Both the position numbers and the translations under genes were made by a program. This document shows positions 13,057 to 24,066 of a DNA stretch of 64,000 nt, piece after piece. Within the stretch, counting starts at the first letter, position 1; each line of letters begins with the position of its first letter. The stretch is from Stenocarpella maydis. Taxonomy: Eukaryota > Ascomycota > Sordariomycetes > Diaporthales > Diaporthaceae. The notes beneath the pieces are model-generated. The model searched no databases, was not told the DNA's origin, and saw nothing but the letters and a program-made list of their open reading frames with translations. The stretch is taken from assembly GCA_002270565.1 (NCBI GenBank), contig NQMI01000022.1:62001-126000 (forward strand), written 5' to 3'.

Positions 13057-14522
13057 TCAGTAGCGGCGCAGTTTGCGTTCGCCCTCGTAGCCTGATCCTC
13101 CTTCGTATGGTCGTTTGCGTGAGTCATCGCGGCCGTAGTCACGGTCGCGGTATCCGTCTCGGTCTCTGTCGCGGTCCCCACCACGGTCCCCGCCGCGGTC
13201 TCCGCCTCTGTCTTTGTCTCCGCCGTGTCTCTGGCCAAGCGGCATGGCGTTGCTTCCGGAGCTGGATCGATCGCCCCCACGGTAGCCGCCTCCGCCACCG
13301 TATCCTCTGTCGTCGTCGCGTCGACCGTACCCGCCGCCGCTGCTGCCCCCGCGGTCACCACCAAAGTCTCTGCGATCACGATCATATCGGCCACCACCCG
13401 GCCCGCTCGGCGCGTTTGGTGGTCCGCCGAACCCACGGTCACGGCCTCCGAAGCCGCCTCCGCCGCGACGATCGAAACCACCACGGAATCCGCCTCGGTC
13501 TCCTCTAAAGCCGCCTCCACGTCCACGAAAGCCGCCCCCGAAGCCACCGGGACCAGCCATCGGACGACTTGGCATTGCTTTGGTGTAGCCACGGCCGCCA
13601 AGTCCACCGCCGAGGCGACGAGGCTTCCAGCCGGACACGGTACGGCCACGCTCGACATCGGTCTTGATACGGCGACCCTTGATACTTATGCCATCGAGTG
13701 ATTCTAGAGCAGCTAAATTTGCGCGTGGCAAACGCGCTTGTGTCAGTACGACCTTACCATTGTCTGCATACCTTTGGTGGTGAACTAGATGAAGGACGGG
13801 GAAAGGGACCGAGGCAGGCAAGCTTGAGGGCCATGTTCTCGGTGGGAAATGGTTTGCCACACAGGCTCCAGGGCTGTTTGACTTGGGAATATCAATGGCA
13901 GTATTACCTCTCATGTCTTTCTCGCGATCAAACACTATGAAGGCGTAGCCTCGGTGGGGCTTCTTCTTTTTGTTCCCCTTCTCGTCGGCATGGGTGTCCC
14001 GAACGATCCGGATCTTGAACATAGGTCAGCGATGATGCGGCGAAGCAGCGGACGTATATCGGGCGGATCATACACGCTCAATGGTGCCAACGCGGCCGAA
14101 CTCCCGTTCGAGATCCTCCTCATTCGCATCGTAGCTGAGTCGCGAGACCATCAAGGTCTTGAAGGCATCGCCACGAATGTTGGGATCGTTGGCGGGGTTG
14201 ACTGGTCGCCCGATGTCAGTATTGCGTACTAGGCAGAACAGATGGGGCAGGGCGTCTTACATAGCTTAGGCGCCTCGTTGATAAGCCTCTCGATCTCAGC
14301 CTTCTTCTCGAGCTTCTTGCGGTCGCGCGCCTGCAACCAACTCTCCGTGGGGACATAGCCATCGGCATCCTTGTAAGCCTCAAGGTGAGGCAGGAAGTCT
14401 GCCACACCTCCAATAGCAGCGGTCTTGCGCTGTTCTGGGGGGAAATCACAAGGAGGGACCCATCGCAGCGGAGGCCGGGGCGCAAACAGCGCCAGGAGGT
14501 TGTGAGGGAGCTTGTCGGTCAT
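13057..14522 (-). CDS. SNP1: U1 small nuclear ribonucleoprotein 70 kDa
   Basis: Core U1 snRNP protein that binds stem-loop I of U1 snRNA and takes part in 5' splice-site recognition. Exons, from the start: 14522-14261, 14201-14074, 14013-13908 and 13712-13057, giving 383 residues. The N-terminal U1-70K domain opens MTDKLPHNLLALFAPRPPLRW. One RRM follows, with RNP2 TLMVSRLSY and RNP1 RGYAFIVF. The family signature DVERGRTVSGWKPRRLGGGLG comes next, split here at the Arg/Leu step by no intron. The tail is Gly/Arg/Asp-rich with RGG and RDRD repeats. Introns 1 and 2 are 59-60 nt with ACTGAC or GCTGAC branch sites; intron 3 is 195 nt, a multiple of three, and has no stop in frame. Very firm family call. 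Confidence 0.93.
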
Positions 14523-14905
14523 TTTCAGTCGTCTGTCTTAGGTCATTTGCAGCGATCGGGGACCTGCTCAAAGTGTGACAAACAGCCCTCGCTTCGAAAA
14601 ACGACAAGCAGCTTCGCGCCGTAGACTCGAGTTCACCGTCCAGCAACGAGCGCAAAGCCCGGAGGGGTAGAGGAAGGGAGGCGGTTGAAAGGAGTAGGGC
14701 TTTGCGACAGGTTGCCTGGATCAGGGAGAGCTAGGTCGTCCATGCCAAACAAGGGGAATAATGAAGGGCAGGAACGCGCCTCGAAAGCTCAGACCACCTC
14801 ATTACATAAGCAACGTCTTTTTTTGGCCGAGAGATGTTGCGCATCGGCCGAGACGACTAATCGAACATCGACCATGTCCGTCCTCAATTCATTTGACAGA
14901 CCACC
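14523..14905. promoter_or_regulatory. Shared divergent promoter of U1-70K and mL43
   Basis: 383 bases separate the start codons of the leftward U1-70K gene and the rightward mL43 gene, so both promoters and leaders must fit here. No TATA box stands out. There is no coding signal. Confidence 0.65.
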
Positions 14906-15440
14906 ATGACAATAAGGCCAGCAATAGAGGCAGTTACAAAGGGCCGAGTAAGTCTAGACCTCCCGAGAAATGTCATTCCCAAGCCACACTGCGCTGACAG
15001 TCTCGACAGAACGGCGTCGGCGCCTTCGTGCTGCAATGTAAGAGGATGGACTTCCACTATTGCGACTGGGCAGGGAGCTCAAAAGGCATGAAGTACGTGA
15101 TTGATACCCTCTGCTGCATTCTGGCTCGGTGCTGACCCTCTCAACCAGCTCGTTCATCAAGACCCTCCTCCCCAAATTTGCCGCCGCACACCCCGAGATC
15201 GAGGTCACCGTCTCCCCACGGCCGACCAAGCACCCTGTCGTCAGCGCACACTACATTAACGGCAACACGCGGGCCGTGTGCGTGAAGAACCTGCAACCCA
15301 ACCAGATACAGCAGAAGGTTGAGCTTCTGCGGGACTCAACGGGCGAGAGGAACAAGAGGTTCAGCAAGCCGGTCAGGAGTATCAACGAGAGTGTCAGAGG
15401 TATCTGGTCACCGTACCACGACAGAGGGCTCACAGTATAG
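14906..15440 (+). CDS. MRPL51: Mitochondrial large-subunit ribosomal protein mL43 (MRPL51)
   Basis: Structural protein of the 54S mitoribosomal subunit. Exons 14906-14947, 15010-15092 and 15149-15440 give 138 residues, the normal family length. Introns of 62 and 56 nt carry GCTGAC branch sites. The protein shows GVGAFVLQCKRMDFHYCDWAG, then SFIKTLLPKFAAAHPEIE and the C-terminal VRGIWSPYHDRG, all diagnostic of the L51/S25/CI-B8 thioredoxin-like family. The first exon supplies only 14 residues (MTIRPAIEAVTKGR), an internal-type start without an obvious cleavable presequence. It shares a divergent promoter with U1-70K. Confidence 0.93.
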
Positions 15441-15749
15441 ACGGGGCCGGGGCCGAGGCCGAGAAGGAGACAGAAGAAAGATTGTATATTGTTACATGCA
15501 TGCGGCTAGTATGCCAACCTGCGAAGACCAGCGGTTTTCGGGCTCGGCACCCGTGTCAATTATATACCCGGGCCACGTTTTCAAAGCATCAAGAAGTACG
15601 GATCAACGAGCAAGCAGACGTGGAGTGATTTCAAGGAGTTCCATTCGACTGCTTTTGACTGTCTTTCTTAATTGTCCCTATGGGCTCGGTTCTTCAAGAG
15701 AACTGCCGATGGACCGGCTACTCCTCTCCCAGCTCAACCGCAGCGGGCT
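15441..15749. other. Intergenic between convergent mL43 and TPI
   Basis: 309 bases between two stop codons on opposite strands. It must carry both polyadenylation regions. No other feature seen. Confidence 0.6.
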
Positions 15750-16714
15750 TTATGCCTGGTGGCTGTTGATGATGTCGACAAAGGCAGGCTTCAAGCTAGC
15801 ACCGCCAACGAGGAAACCGTCAATGTCGGCCTGCTTGCTGAGCTCCTTGCAGTTCTTCTCGCTGACGCTGCCACCATACAGGATGCGGGTCTCGTCGGCG
15901 GCCTTGGCGTCGACCTTCTCCTTGAGCCACTGGCGGATGGCCGCGTGGACCTCCTGGGCCTGCTCGGTGGTGGCGACCTTGCCGGTGCCAATGGCCCAGA
16001 TGGGCTCGTATGCGATGACGATCTTGGACCAGTCGGAGCCTATCTTGGCCTTGAGGGCGTCGAGCTGCCTGGTGACAACGTCGACCGTCTTGCCGGCCTC
16101 GCGCTCCTCGAGCGACTCACCGCAGCACCAGATGACGCTCAGGCCGCCGTCGGTGGCAAACTTGGTCTTGGTAGCGACCAACTCGTCTGTCTCGCCCAGG
16201 ATCGTGCGCCGCTCGCTGTGGCCCAGGATCGTCCAGTGCACGTCGCTGTCCTTGAGCTGCTCCACCGAGATCTCGCCCGTGTAGGCTCCGTTGGGCTTGC
16301 AGTAGACGTTCTGCGCCGCCACCTCGATTCTCTTGGTCAGGGTGTCACGGACATAGTGCAGGTACAGTGCTGGTGGCGCGACAACGACCTCTGTTTTTTG
16401 TGGAAGGCTGGTTAGCAGGGTGTACTTTCTGGCTTGCCCTGCCCTCCCAGCGTAGCCCACGTTCTCTGGCGTCGGAATTGGCTTGGAACGAGAGCCGGGT
16501 CAAACATACCAGCGTTAGGGTCGAGCTTTGCGTTGTTCAGGTTGTCGACGATCTCCTTGATGGACGACTTGGTGCCGTTCCTATAAATTTGGCGAGGCCA
16601 TCGTCAGTCTCGGAGCCTTCTTGTTGGAAGCTCTGCGGGGTTTTTAGGAGCTTGGGAAAGCTTGGTGGCAGCTCACATCTTCCAGTTTCCTCCGACAAAG
16701 AACTTGCGAGCCAT
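15750..16714 (-). CDS. TPI1: Triose-phosphate isomerase
   Basis: Cytosolic glycolytic enzyme interconverting dihydroxyacetone phosphate and glyceraldehyde 3-phosphate. Exons, from the start: 16714-16677, 16580-16510 and 16390-15750, giving 249 residues, the standard TIM-barrel length. It begins [15 protein letters not shown], with catalytic Lys12 in NWK. Catalytic His is in TILGHSERR and Glu in [12 protein letters not shown]. The phosphate-binding [10 protein letters not shown] and GFLVGGASL motifs follow. The first intron splits Met13. The upstream region contains a TGACGT element near 17118; whether it acts on this gene is unknown. Confidence 0.96.
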
Positions 16715-18091
16715 GTTGGGCAATTGGTATCTCAAATGATGGTACTTTTATGATACGAGAAAAAGAAGGCTTTCTGTTCAGGAAAAAGTTGTGTGGATTG
16801 CGCAGGTGTGGTTGGGAGAGTAGAGAGGAGAGGGAGTCCAAGGAAAAGCGTCCTCGAGGTGACGACAGGTCAGTCGGCTCTTTAGAGGGGCAGCAATGGA
16901 GGGGCACAGAGCAAGGAGCAAAGCACAGCACAGGCATGGCGGACGTCGTTTCTGGTGGGGACTGGCCGGGACTTGGCGGATCTCGTTCGATGGCCCCCTA
17001 GTTTCGTCCTCAACGAAAACAACTCATCGCCTCACTTTCCTCGGCAAACAGCATGACTTCATGTGCTAAGCTCTCCCTGCTTTTCCCGCATGATTTACGC
17101 TACAGTCGTCTGTGGCGTGACGTTATAAAACCCACCCAACTCCTTCCATGTCGCCCCGGGTCGCGTTCCACTCAGAAAAGGTGGGCTGGCCTGGGAACAC
17201 CAACCCGTTAGCCGAGCCCATCACCGAGCGAATCGGCTCCCCAAGGGCATACTGCTGCTAGCCCAAGCATCCAGGAGCTTCAATCTCAATGCCCGAGGCA
17301 CCTTGGCAAATTCAAAGATGACTGAGCAACCAATTGAAGGCAAGCCACTGGTTTCGCCCACGTCTATCTACTACGTTTTGCTCGGCCAAAGTCCATCGGG
17401 AAGTGGCTCGCCATGCGGATTGAGGCCAGCACAGTCGCCTGAGCTTCGGGCGACACGCCACAGTTGGCAGAGCATGCGGTCTCAAATCTCTTGATATCTA
17501 CGAGTTATCGAATAGCACCTCAGGCGGTTGTGCTGCTCTCTCTAATTGTTGTCAAACTTTGCCCTTGCTGCCGCCGAGACAGCCTCGACACCATTCCACA
17601 CACAATCCAGCCCGAGATACGGGTAACACATAAGACGTTGCCGACATGGAGATCAGGTCAGTACTTCGATCTGTCTCCCTTCATCGACTACGCAGAAGAT
17701 CAGTCAACCCGAATTCAATGGCTTTGAAATACGTGGTCGATTCCGGGTTCTACTCCGATCTGTTCATCTGATCAAGACCTTGCTAATAATCTCATCTCGA
17801 CATCGACTGACAACCTCTCTTGGCTTGTGGCTCTGGGCATCACTCTCGGTCTCGACCGCGGTGAGAAGACAAATAACAGCCTGGTTGCATTCTGAAGTTG
17901 CAGTCTGAGTGCGGTGCTTGTACTAATAACATTTGCCGACTGGGACGGCATTTATAAGAGAAGACAGTCTGGATCCGCACTCAATAATGCCGCATTCTCC
18001 TGGCCGTTGCGAGGTTTGCACTGGTTTCAGGCTTCTTGACCAAGGAAACACACCCGTTTCACGAAAAAAAGAAGAGAAAAGAAAAGAAAAC
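16715..18091. other. Intergenic: TPI promoter and gene-free flank
   Basis: 1,377 bases. The first several hundred should hold the TPI promoter, reading leftward. Short open frames further right show no domain, plausible splice pattern or codon bias. Nothing else is supported. Confidence 0.5.
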
Positions 18092-19966
18092 TCATCGCCT
18101 ATAATCACGATGAACATCATACGTGCGGCTTGTTCTCCGCGAGAAAGGGGCGAAAGGGTTCATAGGAGATTGGGGCGATTCCTCCCGCCTTCTCTGGTAC
18201 AACGCGTTCTCATCCATTTGCGCCCGCATGATGTGCTCCTGTTCTTCTCGAGCCCGCGCCTCACGGAGCCGTTGGGCCCCAAGGTGAATGGAATCACTAA
18301 AAGCGTCATGGTAGTCGGAGTCACGGCCAATCCTCACAAGGCGCCAGAAATCGTCTTCAAGCTGTCGGCCAACTTCGCTTGAGGTGACGTGCCGGATCCT
18401 AGTTGGCGAAACTCGCTCATTGATGATCTCTGGTCGGGGGGCGTATCGAGGCTTGTATCTCCTGGCAGCAAAGTCGAGGCTATCGACATCATCCACAGTG
18501 TACCGGGAGGCGGCTTTCTCGTCCGACCTACCAGCGCGATAGGCGTCAGCCTGGATCTGATCAATGTTTTCGATGGGGACCGCAGCCTTCCTTGGAGGAA
18601 CTGAAACATGGATGATGGGTACATGATCTCCACTTCCGGTAATGAAATATGATGGTTCCTCAACGAGGCTGCGGCGACGGCTGGGGTGGTGAACGTCAAC
18701 TCCGAAATTCCTGGACTCTTCAAGGTATCTCCCGGATCTCCTCTTCTGGTCACTGTGTTTCCCGCCCTTGTGCGAGGCTGATGAACGCGAGGGCTCGGTG
18801 GCCAAGGTGGACTCGGATCCAAGTTCGGAGTTTGACCCGTTGTCAGAATACTCGGAGCTGTCAGAACTTCTGGAATGGCGACGCTGGTGGTGCTTTTCCT
18901 TCCTGTGGTCAACCTCGACGCGGATTGGTGTATGTGGTCGGCCGAGTCCTTGTCCGGGGTCAGACTGGTTCATCGGCATACCTTGTGCACGATGCACTTG
19001 GCCCTCCATTGGTCCCGGCCTATGCATAGGAACAGCCCGTGGGTGATGCAGCGGTGCCAGCTGGGGCTGTTGCACAAGCTGAGCTTGGTGGTGCGGGGCC
19101 ATGTGCTGCCCTGGCGTCTGGTGGTCCCTCAACCGCAACACCTCGGATTCTCGCTGCTTCTCAATGTCGATGGAACGAGCCACATCGCTCGGTAGCTTAG
19201 TTGGCTTGAGGCAGCGTTTGAAGTAGGCCGTGATGGAAGTGCGCTCGTACTTCCTCTTCTGGTGGATCTTCCTCTTCGTGATGGACCGTCGCGTGTAGAC
19301 CTTTTCACGCTTTTGAACCACCGGTCTCAGCGTGTAGTCAATCTGCACGAGCAGGGTGTGAAAGCGCACATCATGCTCTCCCAGCGAAAGCTCACGTTCA
19401 GCTTTTGCGAGTTGTTCTTGCTGCTTCGGCGACAGCTCATTCTGCTTCTCCAGGAGTGTCTTCCCTTTCTTACTATCCTCCTTGTTCAATCGCCGGATCT
19501 CCTTGCGGGCTTCTACCTTGTCGACACCCCCAATACGTCTCCTGATGCAATGGTCCCAGCTCGCCTTCACTTCCTCGCCATCAGAGTCATACTCGTCATA
19601 CGGTTCAATCTTCTCGAACTTCAGGATGATATAATCCGATAAGTTCTCCCTGATATCATCTTCAGTCACACCCTCGTCTCGAATGTCGGACACGACGACA
19701 GGACGCTGGAAGTGAGGTGGTATGATGTGTCTGGGAGGGTGAGGTGGCTGGGGCTGTGGCTGGAATGGAACTGCTGTTTGCGGCATGGGCCGTTGCATCT
19801 GTGGGGACAGGGCCATAGGTGCCACCATGGGCATGGGATGCTGCCGATGCACCATCGGCGGCGGAGGAGGTGGTGGCCGGCCACCTACTACCGGTTGATG
19901 CTGAGGAGGCACCGGTATGGGGGAGAGCTGAGGCTGACCGCCACTAAGACAGAAAAAGTCCGGCAT
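18092..19966 (-). CDS. Uncharacterised proline-rich, Arg/Ser-rich fungal protein
   Basis: About 624 residues in one frame; I do not recognise a named family. Residues 1-90 are rich in Pro, Gln and Met. Residues about 90-270 form a charged, probably helical core (EDDIRENLSDYIILKFEKI; DEYDSDGEEVKASWDHCIRRRIGG; a Lys/Glu-rich stretch), followed by many basic residues. The C-terminal half is Ser/Arg/His-rich with RSSDSSEYSDNGSNSE-like acidic-serine runs. The central block looks conserved, as often seen in orphan Sordariomycete proteins; no catalytic motif is visible. The start is uncertain: a strong acceptor-like CTGTCTTAG lies about 20 bases inside the frame, so the first exon may be further upstream. 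A nuclear location is a guess from composition. Confidence 0.65.
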   Translation of the reverse strand: MPDFFCLSGGQPQLSPIPVPPQHQPVVGGRPPPPPPPMVHRQHPMPMVAPMALSPQMQRPMPQTAVPFQPQPQPPHPPRHIIPPHFQRPVVVSDIRDEGVTEDDIRENLSDYIILKFEKIEPYDEYDSDGEEVKASWDHCIRRRIGGVDKVEARKEIRRLNKEDSKKGKTLLEKQNELSPKQQEQLAKAERELSLGEHDVRFHTLLVQIDYTLRPVVQKREKVYTRRSITKRKIHQKRKYERTSITAYFKRCLKPTKLPSDVARSIDIEKQRESEVLRLRDHQTPGQHMAPHHQAQLVQQPQLAPLHHPRAVPMHRPGPMEGQVHRAQGMPMNQSDPGQGLGRPHTPIRVEVDHRKEKHHQRRHSRSSDSSEYSDNGSNSELGSESTLATEPSRSSASHKGGKHSDQKRRSGRYLEESRNFGVDVHHPSRRRSLVEEPSYFITGSGDHVPIIHVSVPPRKAAVPIENIDQIQADAYRAGRSDEKAASRYTVDDVDSLDFAARRYKPRYAPRPEIINERVSPTRIRHVTSSEVGRQLEDDFWRLVRIGRDSDYHDAFSDSIHLGAQRLREARAREEQEHIMRAQMDENALYQRRREESPQSPMNPFAPFSRRTSRTYDVHRDYRR

Positions 19967-22900
19967 GGTCACCAACGTGAAAGAAGAGCTCAGCTACAGA
20001 GAAGCAAGAGATGGTTCTGCCTTGACCAGAGAAGGGCGAGAGGAAGGCTGGATGAAGAGTGGCTGCTCCCAGCCAGGGCGAGAAGCCAGAGCCAGGCAGC
20101 AAGGCTCTAATATACTTAGGCGGTCCGAGGAGGACAGGCAACGCGAAGCAAGTTGACGAGAGGGTGTGCAATCAGCAACCTCGAGTACGTCACGAAAATG
20201 AGGCGAGGACAAGAAGAGCCACGCGGTTCGTTCGTGTAGCAACGGACGATGGAAGAATAAGACAAGGAGGAACAACCCCCAAATCTGAGCCATGCATGTC
20301 TAGGACTCGGTGTCGAGCGAGGTTGAGGTCACTCAGTACGTATCACTCGGCCAGGTGAACAGCTCCGAAGGTCCTAGAGTAGTCCTGGACGGGTGCTGCC
20401 GCTGCGACCTTGCGATGAACCATTCCACGGTCAGCAGCCCGAGACTCGACTCGAGGAGGCATAAGCGGGCAAATACATGCACGCCAACTTCGACCAGCAA
20501 GTGCCGAGCATGGAGAAATACTTCATGATCACCTTCAAAATGGGCTAAAATCTAGCAACGCACCGCCCCGCTCTGGCTGCTCGGCGAGTCGTGTGTCACA
20601 CACACACCTTCTTCCACTCCAGGTACGGTCTTGTTTACGATGCTAACCACGATTGGCCAGGCAGCCTCCACAGAGTAGCGCAGCATGTCGCAGGATTGCC
20701 AAGAGCACGGGGGCTAAAGCTTGAGCTCAGCTTGGCACTGAGGACTGACAGACACGCATTTTAAGGACTGTGGCGCGCCTGGGTGGCCGCCGACGCCGGT
20801 TGAGGTTGCGAGAAATGATGCATTGCCCGCAACGCTAAGCAGTGTTCATATACGTGGTGTCTCGTTGCTCAAAGATGTCAGGGGATGATCTGGTACGAAT
20901 GCGAGACATGAGTGGTGGGACCGCGACTCGCGCGACTACCACCTAGCGCTACATGACACCTTGATATTCAAACTTCGACGCTCGAGGAATTCACTGGAGC
21001 CCTACTCAAAGATCTCTTCGATCATAAGCAGGGGTGGGTAGTTTTGGGTGTCCCATGTGCCACTCATGCTGTACGACTTTGTGGCCACATGAGAGCCTCA
21101 ATGGCCGCATGGTTCGCAAGACTGCTAACGAACAAGGCAGCCGGCTGAGCGCCTTAACTACACTTCTCTCGGGCAACGCTAAGACATGCAAACCAACCCA
21201 AACAACGTTGGCCTCCGGATGCAGCCTCGTCTGGCTCCCTCCTCGGCCTCCCATTCGCCCAGCATTTGTCAAGTGATGGAGATGGTAGTCCCGCATTCGC
21301 TAGAGCTCCGTCCTCAAGGTCTACACCCACCCCGACTGACTCCAATAGCTCGGATCCGATTTCTTGCCGCGCATTGTTGTGGCCTGTCCAGCTCGCTTAC
21401 ATTACACACACCTCAAGCCCCCAGGCATCTCGGCCTTATCGCCAGTAAGCGCTGTCTGCTATTGCGTGTGCGGCTCTGCGACGGATTATTGGCGAATGGG
21501 AGGATAGGAGTATCGCCCTTGCTGAAGATCCAGCTCAGGCTTCTGTATTTCATATCATCATGCTTTTGTTTCTGCGCTGACGATCTCAGTGCCTGACAAG
21601 CGAACGCTTTAAATACCACGTCGAAAGAGGCTGATCACGGCCTGCCATTCGTCATTAGCAGGGACAGGATGTCAGTCGGAGCCGCAATGCCTGTCGGATC
21701 TAAAGAAAATTTCTCGAAGACCGGAAACAAGTTACTCAGGTGTATCTCCTGCCACCTTCCTCGTATGCAGGAAACATGTCTTTCCCAGTTCGACCAGTCG
21801 GTTTCCGAGCCCTCAGTCCCAGAACCTTTGTCACATTGTGTCCGTGCAAGCGTGCACCGCCGCCTATTGTGCTGCTCTGCATGCTCGAACCGGCGAAACC
21901 CTTCAGTCATTTGAGTCTCAGATTTCATTTCATTCACCCCCTTGGGAAGGGGGGGGACTTTCCTTGACCGCGGCCTTATCATGTCATGCAAGCCACCTTG
22001 CGGTGCGCGCCGCTGCAGGCGGCCGTTTGCACGCACTCTGCCATCCTGCTTGGCCGGGCGCGATGTATGCACCAAATGTGATGCAGACATGGCGTTTGCT
22101 AGGGCGGGGCTCACCGAAGCCGACGTTGGGCATGAAGCGACTAAATATCGCAGTCAAGAATCTGCCTGTGGATGAGCACCGGATTGCAAGGCGTCAATCT
22201 TGGCCCCGGGTATCTATCTGGGACGCCCACCTCGGTGCATCATATCGCAGCAGATGCAGTTGATTCAATATTTAAAAGTGCCCAGGGTGTTTTGTGTCTC
22301 TTGCCCCATTTGCTAGCGTTTGTACACCGTTTCCCTGATCGCTGCACAAGTTGTGCTGCCCAATGTCCCGCAGGTCTGCCCATGGGTGGTGCTATTATTG
22401 CATTCGTCCTTTGCCCACTTCACCTTTGACCGGCCTTCTTACCGCGCCACGTTCTCCAGTGCTGCATGTATGCGTGCACCGCAGTCTGACTCTAAACACC
22501 TGTTGCAAATATCTGCAGCCAGTTGCACGTCGTGCTACCGGAGAATATATCTCAGATCGTCGACCGCACCGCCCGGTTTGAGTCTGTGCTACGTGCCAGC
22601 GCCTGCGCGATGCGCCAGCCACTATTTGTTTTTGCCTCCCCGCCAAGCTGCGAATAGAAAGCCCGTGATATCGCGTGGAGGGCCAAGGGAGGGGGGAAAA
22701 AAAATAAAGACATACAAGAAGGAGGCCCGACGGTCCCAAACCGAGTCAATGGAAAAGCGGTCATGCCCAACGGTTCCGCGGCGTCGACCCAATGCTTGTC
22801 GGACGGTGGCACCGGGCCCTGCTGCTATGCGTTGTTATTTCGATGTGTCGCTCGACCATCGCGGTAGTGGAGGCTGGGGTGTTGTGCTCCGTGTCGCTGA

Positions 22901-23488
22901 GGGAAAGACTTGACTAATTCTTTGGTGGCCGCGTTACAGCTGCCTCGAGTCCTCGTTGGGAAGGGCACAGTGTTGTCACGTTGGGGATTGGAAGATCGCT
23001 CGTGTTTCTCTTTGTGTACTGGCCCTTTTCCGCTCCGCCGTGGGTCTTGTGCTGTGCTACAAAGCTGGTTAGTTGCCCTTACTAAAAAGCCCACAACCGT
23101 GTACAGACGTCCGAACTTGGTATTCCGGACTTGCTAGACTGAAATTCACAGCTTACTTCGTAGATATGGCATGGCAGTGGCACATAGGGCCCAATCTACC
23201 TACATCAGTTCTGCCGTCACAACTCCATGGAGTCAACTGTCTAGACCGGTACGGTGTGCATCTCTCCGTGAAGCACAAACGCTGGCGATCCGTAAGCGGC
23301 CTTTCAAGTGACCAGCTGGTACTCATTCTTTCTTTATGCTGCAATGTGTGAAATCCTTGCTTTGCTCCCCACTTTCCTCTCCCCTGCATGCATCCTACTG
23401 CTTGTCTGCAAAGAAATACCATCTTTCTCCTTGAAGGCAGTTACTCTTTAATCTGCTGTTTGTGGAAGATGTCTAAACGCAAGATCAG
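19967..23488. other. Gene-free stretch of 3.5 kb
   Basis: No frame shows a recognisable domain or splice-consistent extension. The longest open frame (22320-22913, plus) encodes a Cys/Ser/Arg-rich sequence with no family resemblance. A (CA)n run lies near 20596. The left edge should contain the promoter of the leftward gene. Confidence 0.5.
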
Positions 23489-24066
23489 TTAAAGCAGTTT
23501 GGTTAGACCAGGTCGGTGGCACAAACCAGGAATTTCCGGCATCCAGCTCGACCTATCTTTGCAGAAGAACTCTCCCATGGGTGGCAGCTGCTCGGGGTCA
23601 TCCAAAGTGCCGTACGTGATGTACCTGAACCTATCCGCAGCTTGTTCCTGTTGTGTCCCAACGTATCAGTCCATACTTCCTTGGCAGTGCCAATAGCGGA
23701 TTAACTAGAGCAACGGAATCAATGCATACCCCGTATTCACACGTGAACGACCCACAGTTATCGCAAAACTCTCTTACGACGCCATTCTCCTGCTTATACA
23801 GCTTTGGCTCTCCTCTGCTGTATCTGAAGCTCTCAATTGGGATCTGAGCGAGGCTTGTAAGGTGACCTGACTTCCAATTTGTTGCTGTGGCGACAGGAAC
23901 GAGAAGTATGCGTGCATACCTTGGACGTCAATCCATAGTTCGTGCCAAATGCCTTCTTGCAGCTTGAGCAGTGACACAGCGATGTCCGCGCGGAATCGGC
24001 AGAGTCGATATTCACGGTGTACTGCAGCTTCCTGCAGGTGCATGTGCCGGTGAGGTTGAGAACCAT
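23489..24066 (-). CDS. GFA/CENP-V domain zinc protein
   Basis: Member of the glutathione-dependent formaldehyde-activating (GFA) / CENP-V fold; the actual substrate cannot be told from sequence. Exons, from the start: 24066-23920, 23843-23730 and 23647-23489, giving 139 residues; introns are 76 and 82 nt and all phases are zero. Zinc ligands are visible: CTC in TGTCTCRKLQY, CHCSSC in the middle and FCDNC in exon 2. The C-terminal segment SSWMPEIPG is typical. An in-frame ATG at 24159 would add 31 residues rich in Arg, Leu and Ser without acids except one Glu, which could be a mitochondrial presequence. It is the only intact gene in an 8-9 kb gene-poor stretch. Confidence 0.82.

Noticed and set aside
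12642..13658. A 338-residue minus-strand open frame rich in Ala, Thr and Val
   Set aside because: It is another frame of the repetitive Arg/Gly/Asp-rich tail of U1-70K and has no domain.
13758..13771. A 14-base micro-exon inside U1-70K intron 3
   Set aside because: Good-looking splice sites surround it, but inclusion breaks the phase set by exon 3 (one base left over) and exon 4. Skipping it gives the expected RRM-to-DVERGRT junction.
22320..22913. 197-residue plus-strand open frame
   Set aside because: Cys/Ser/Arg-rich sequence with no recognisable family, no splice continuation and surrounding DNA without coding character.
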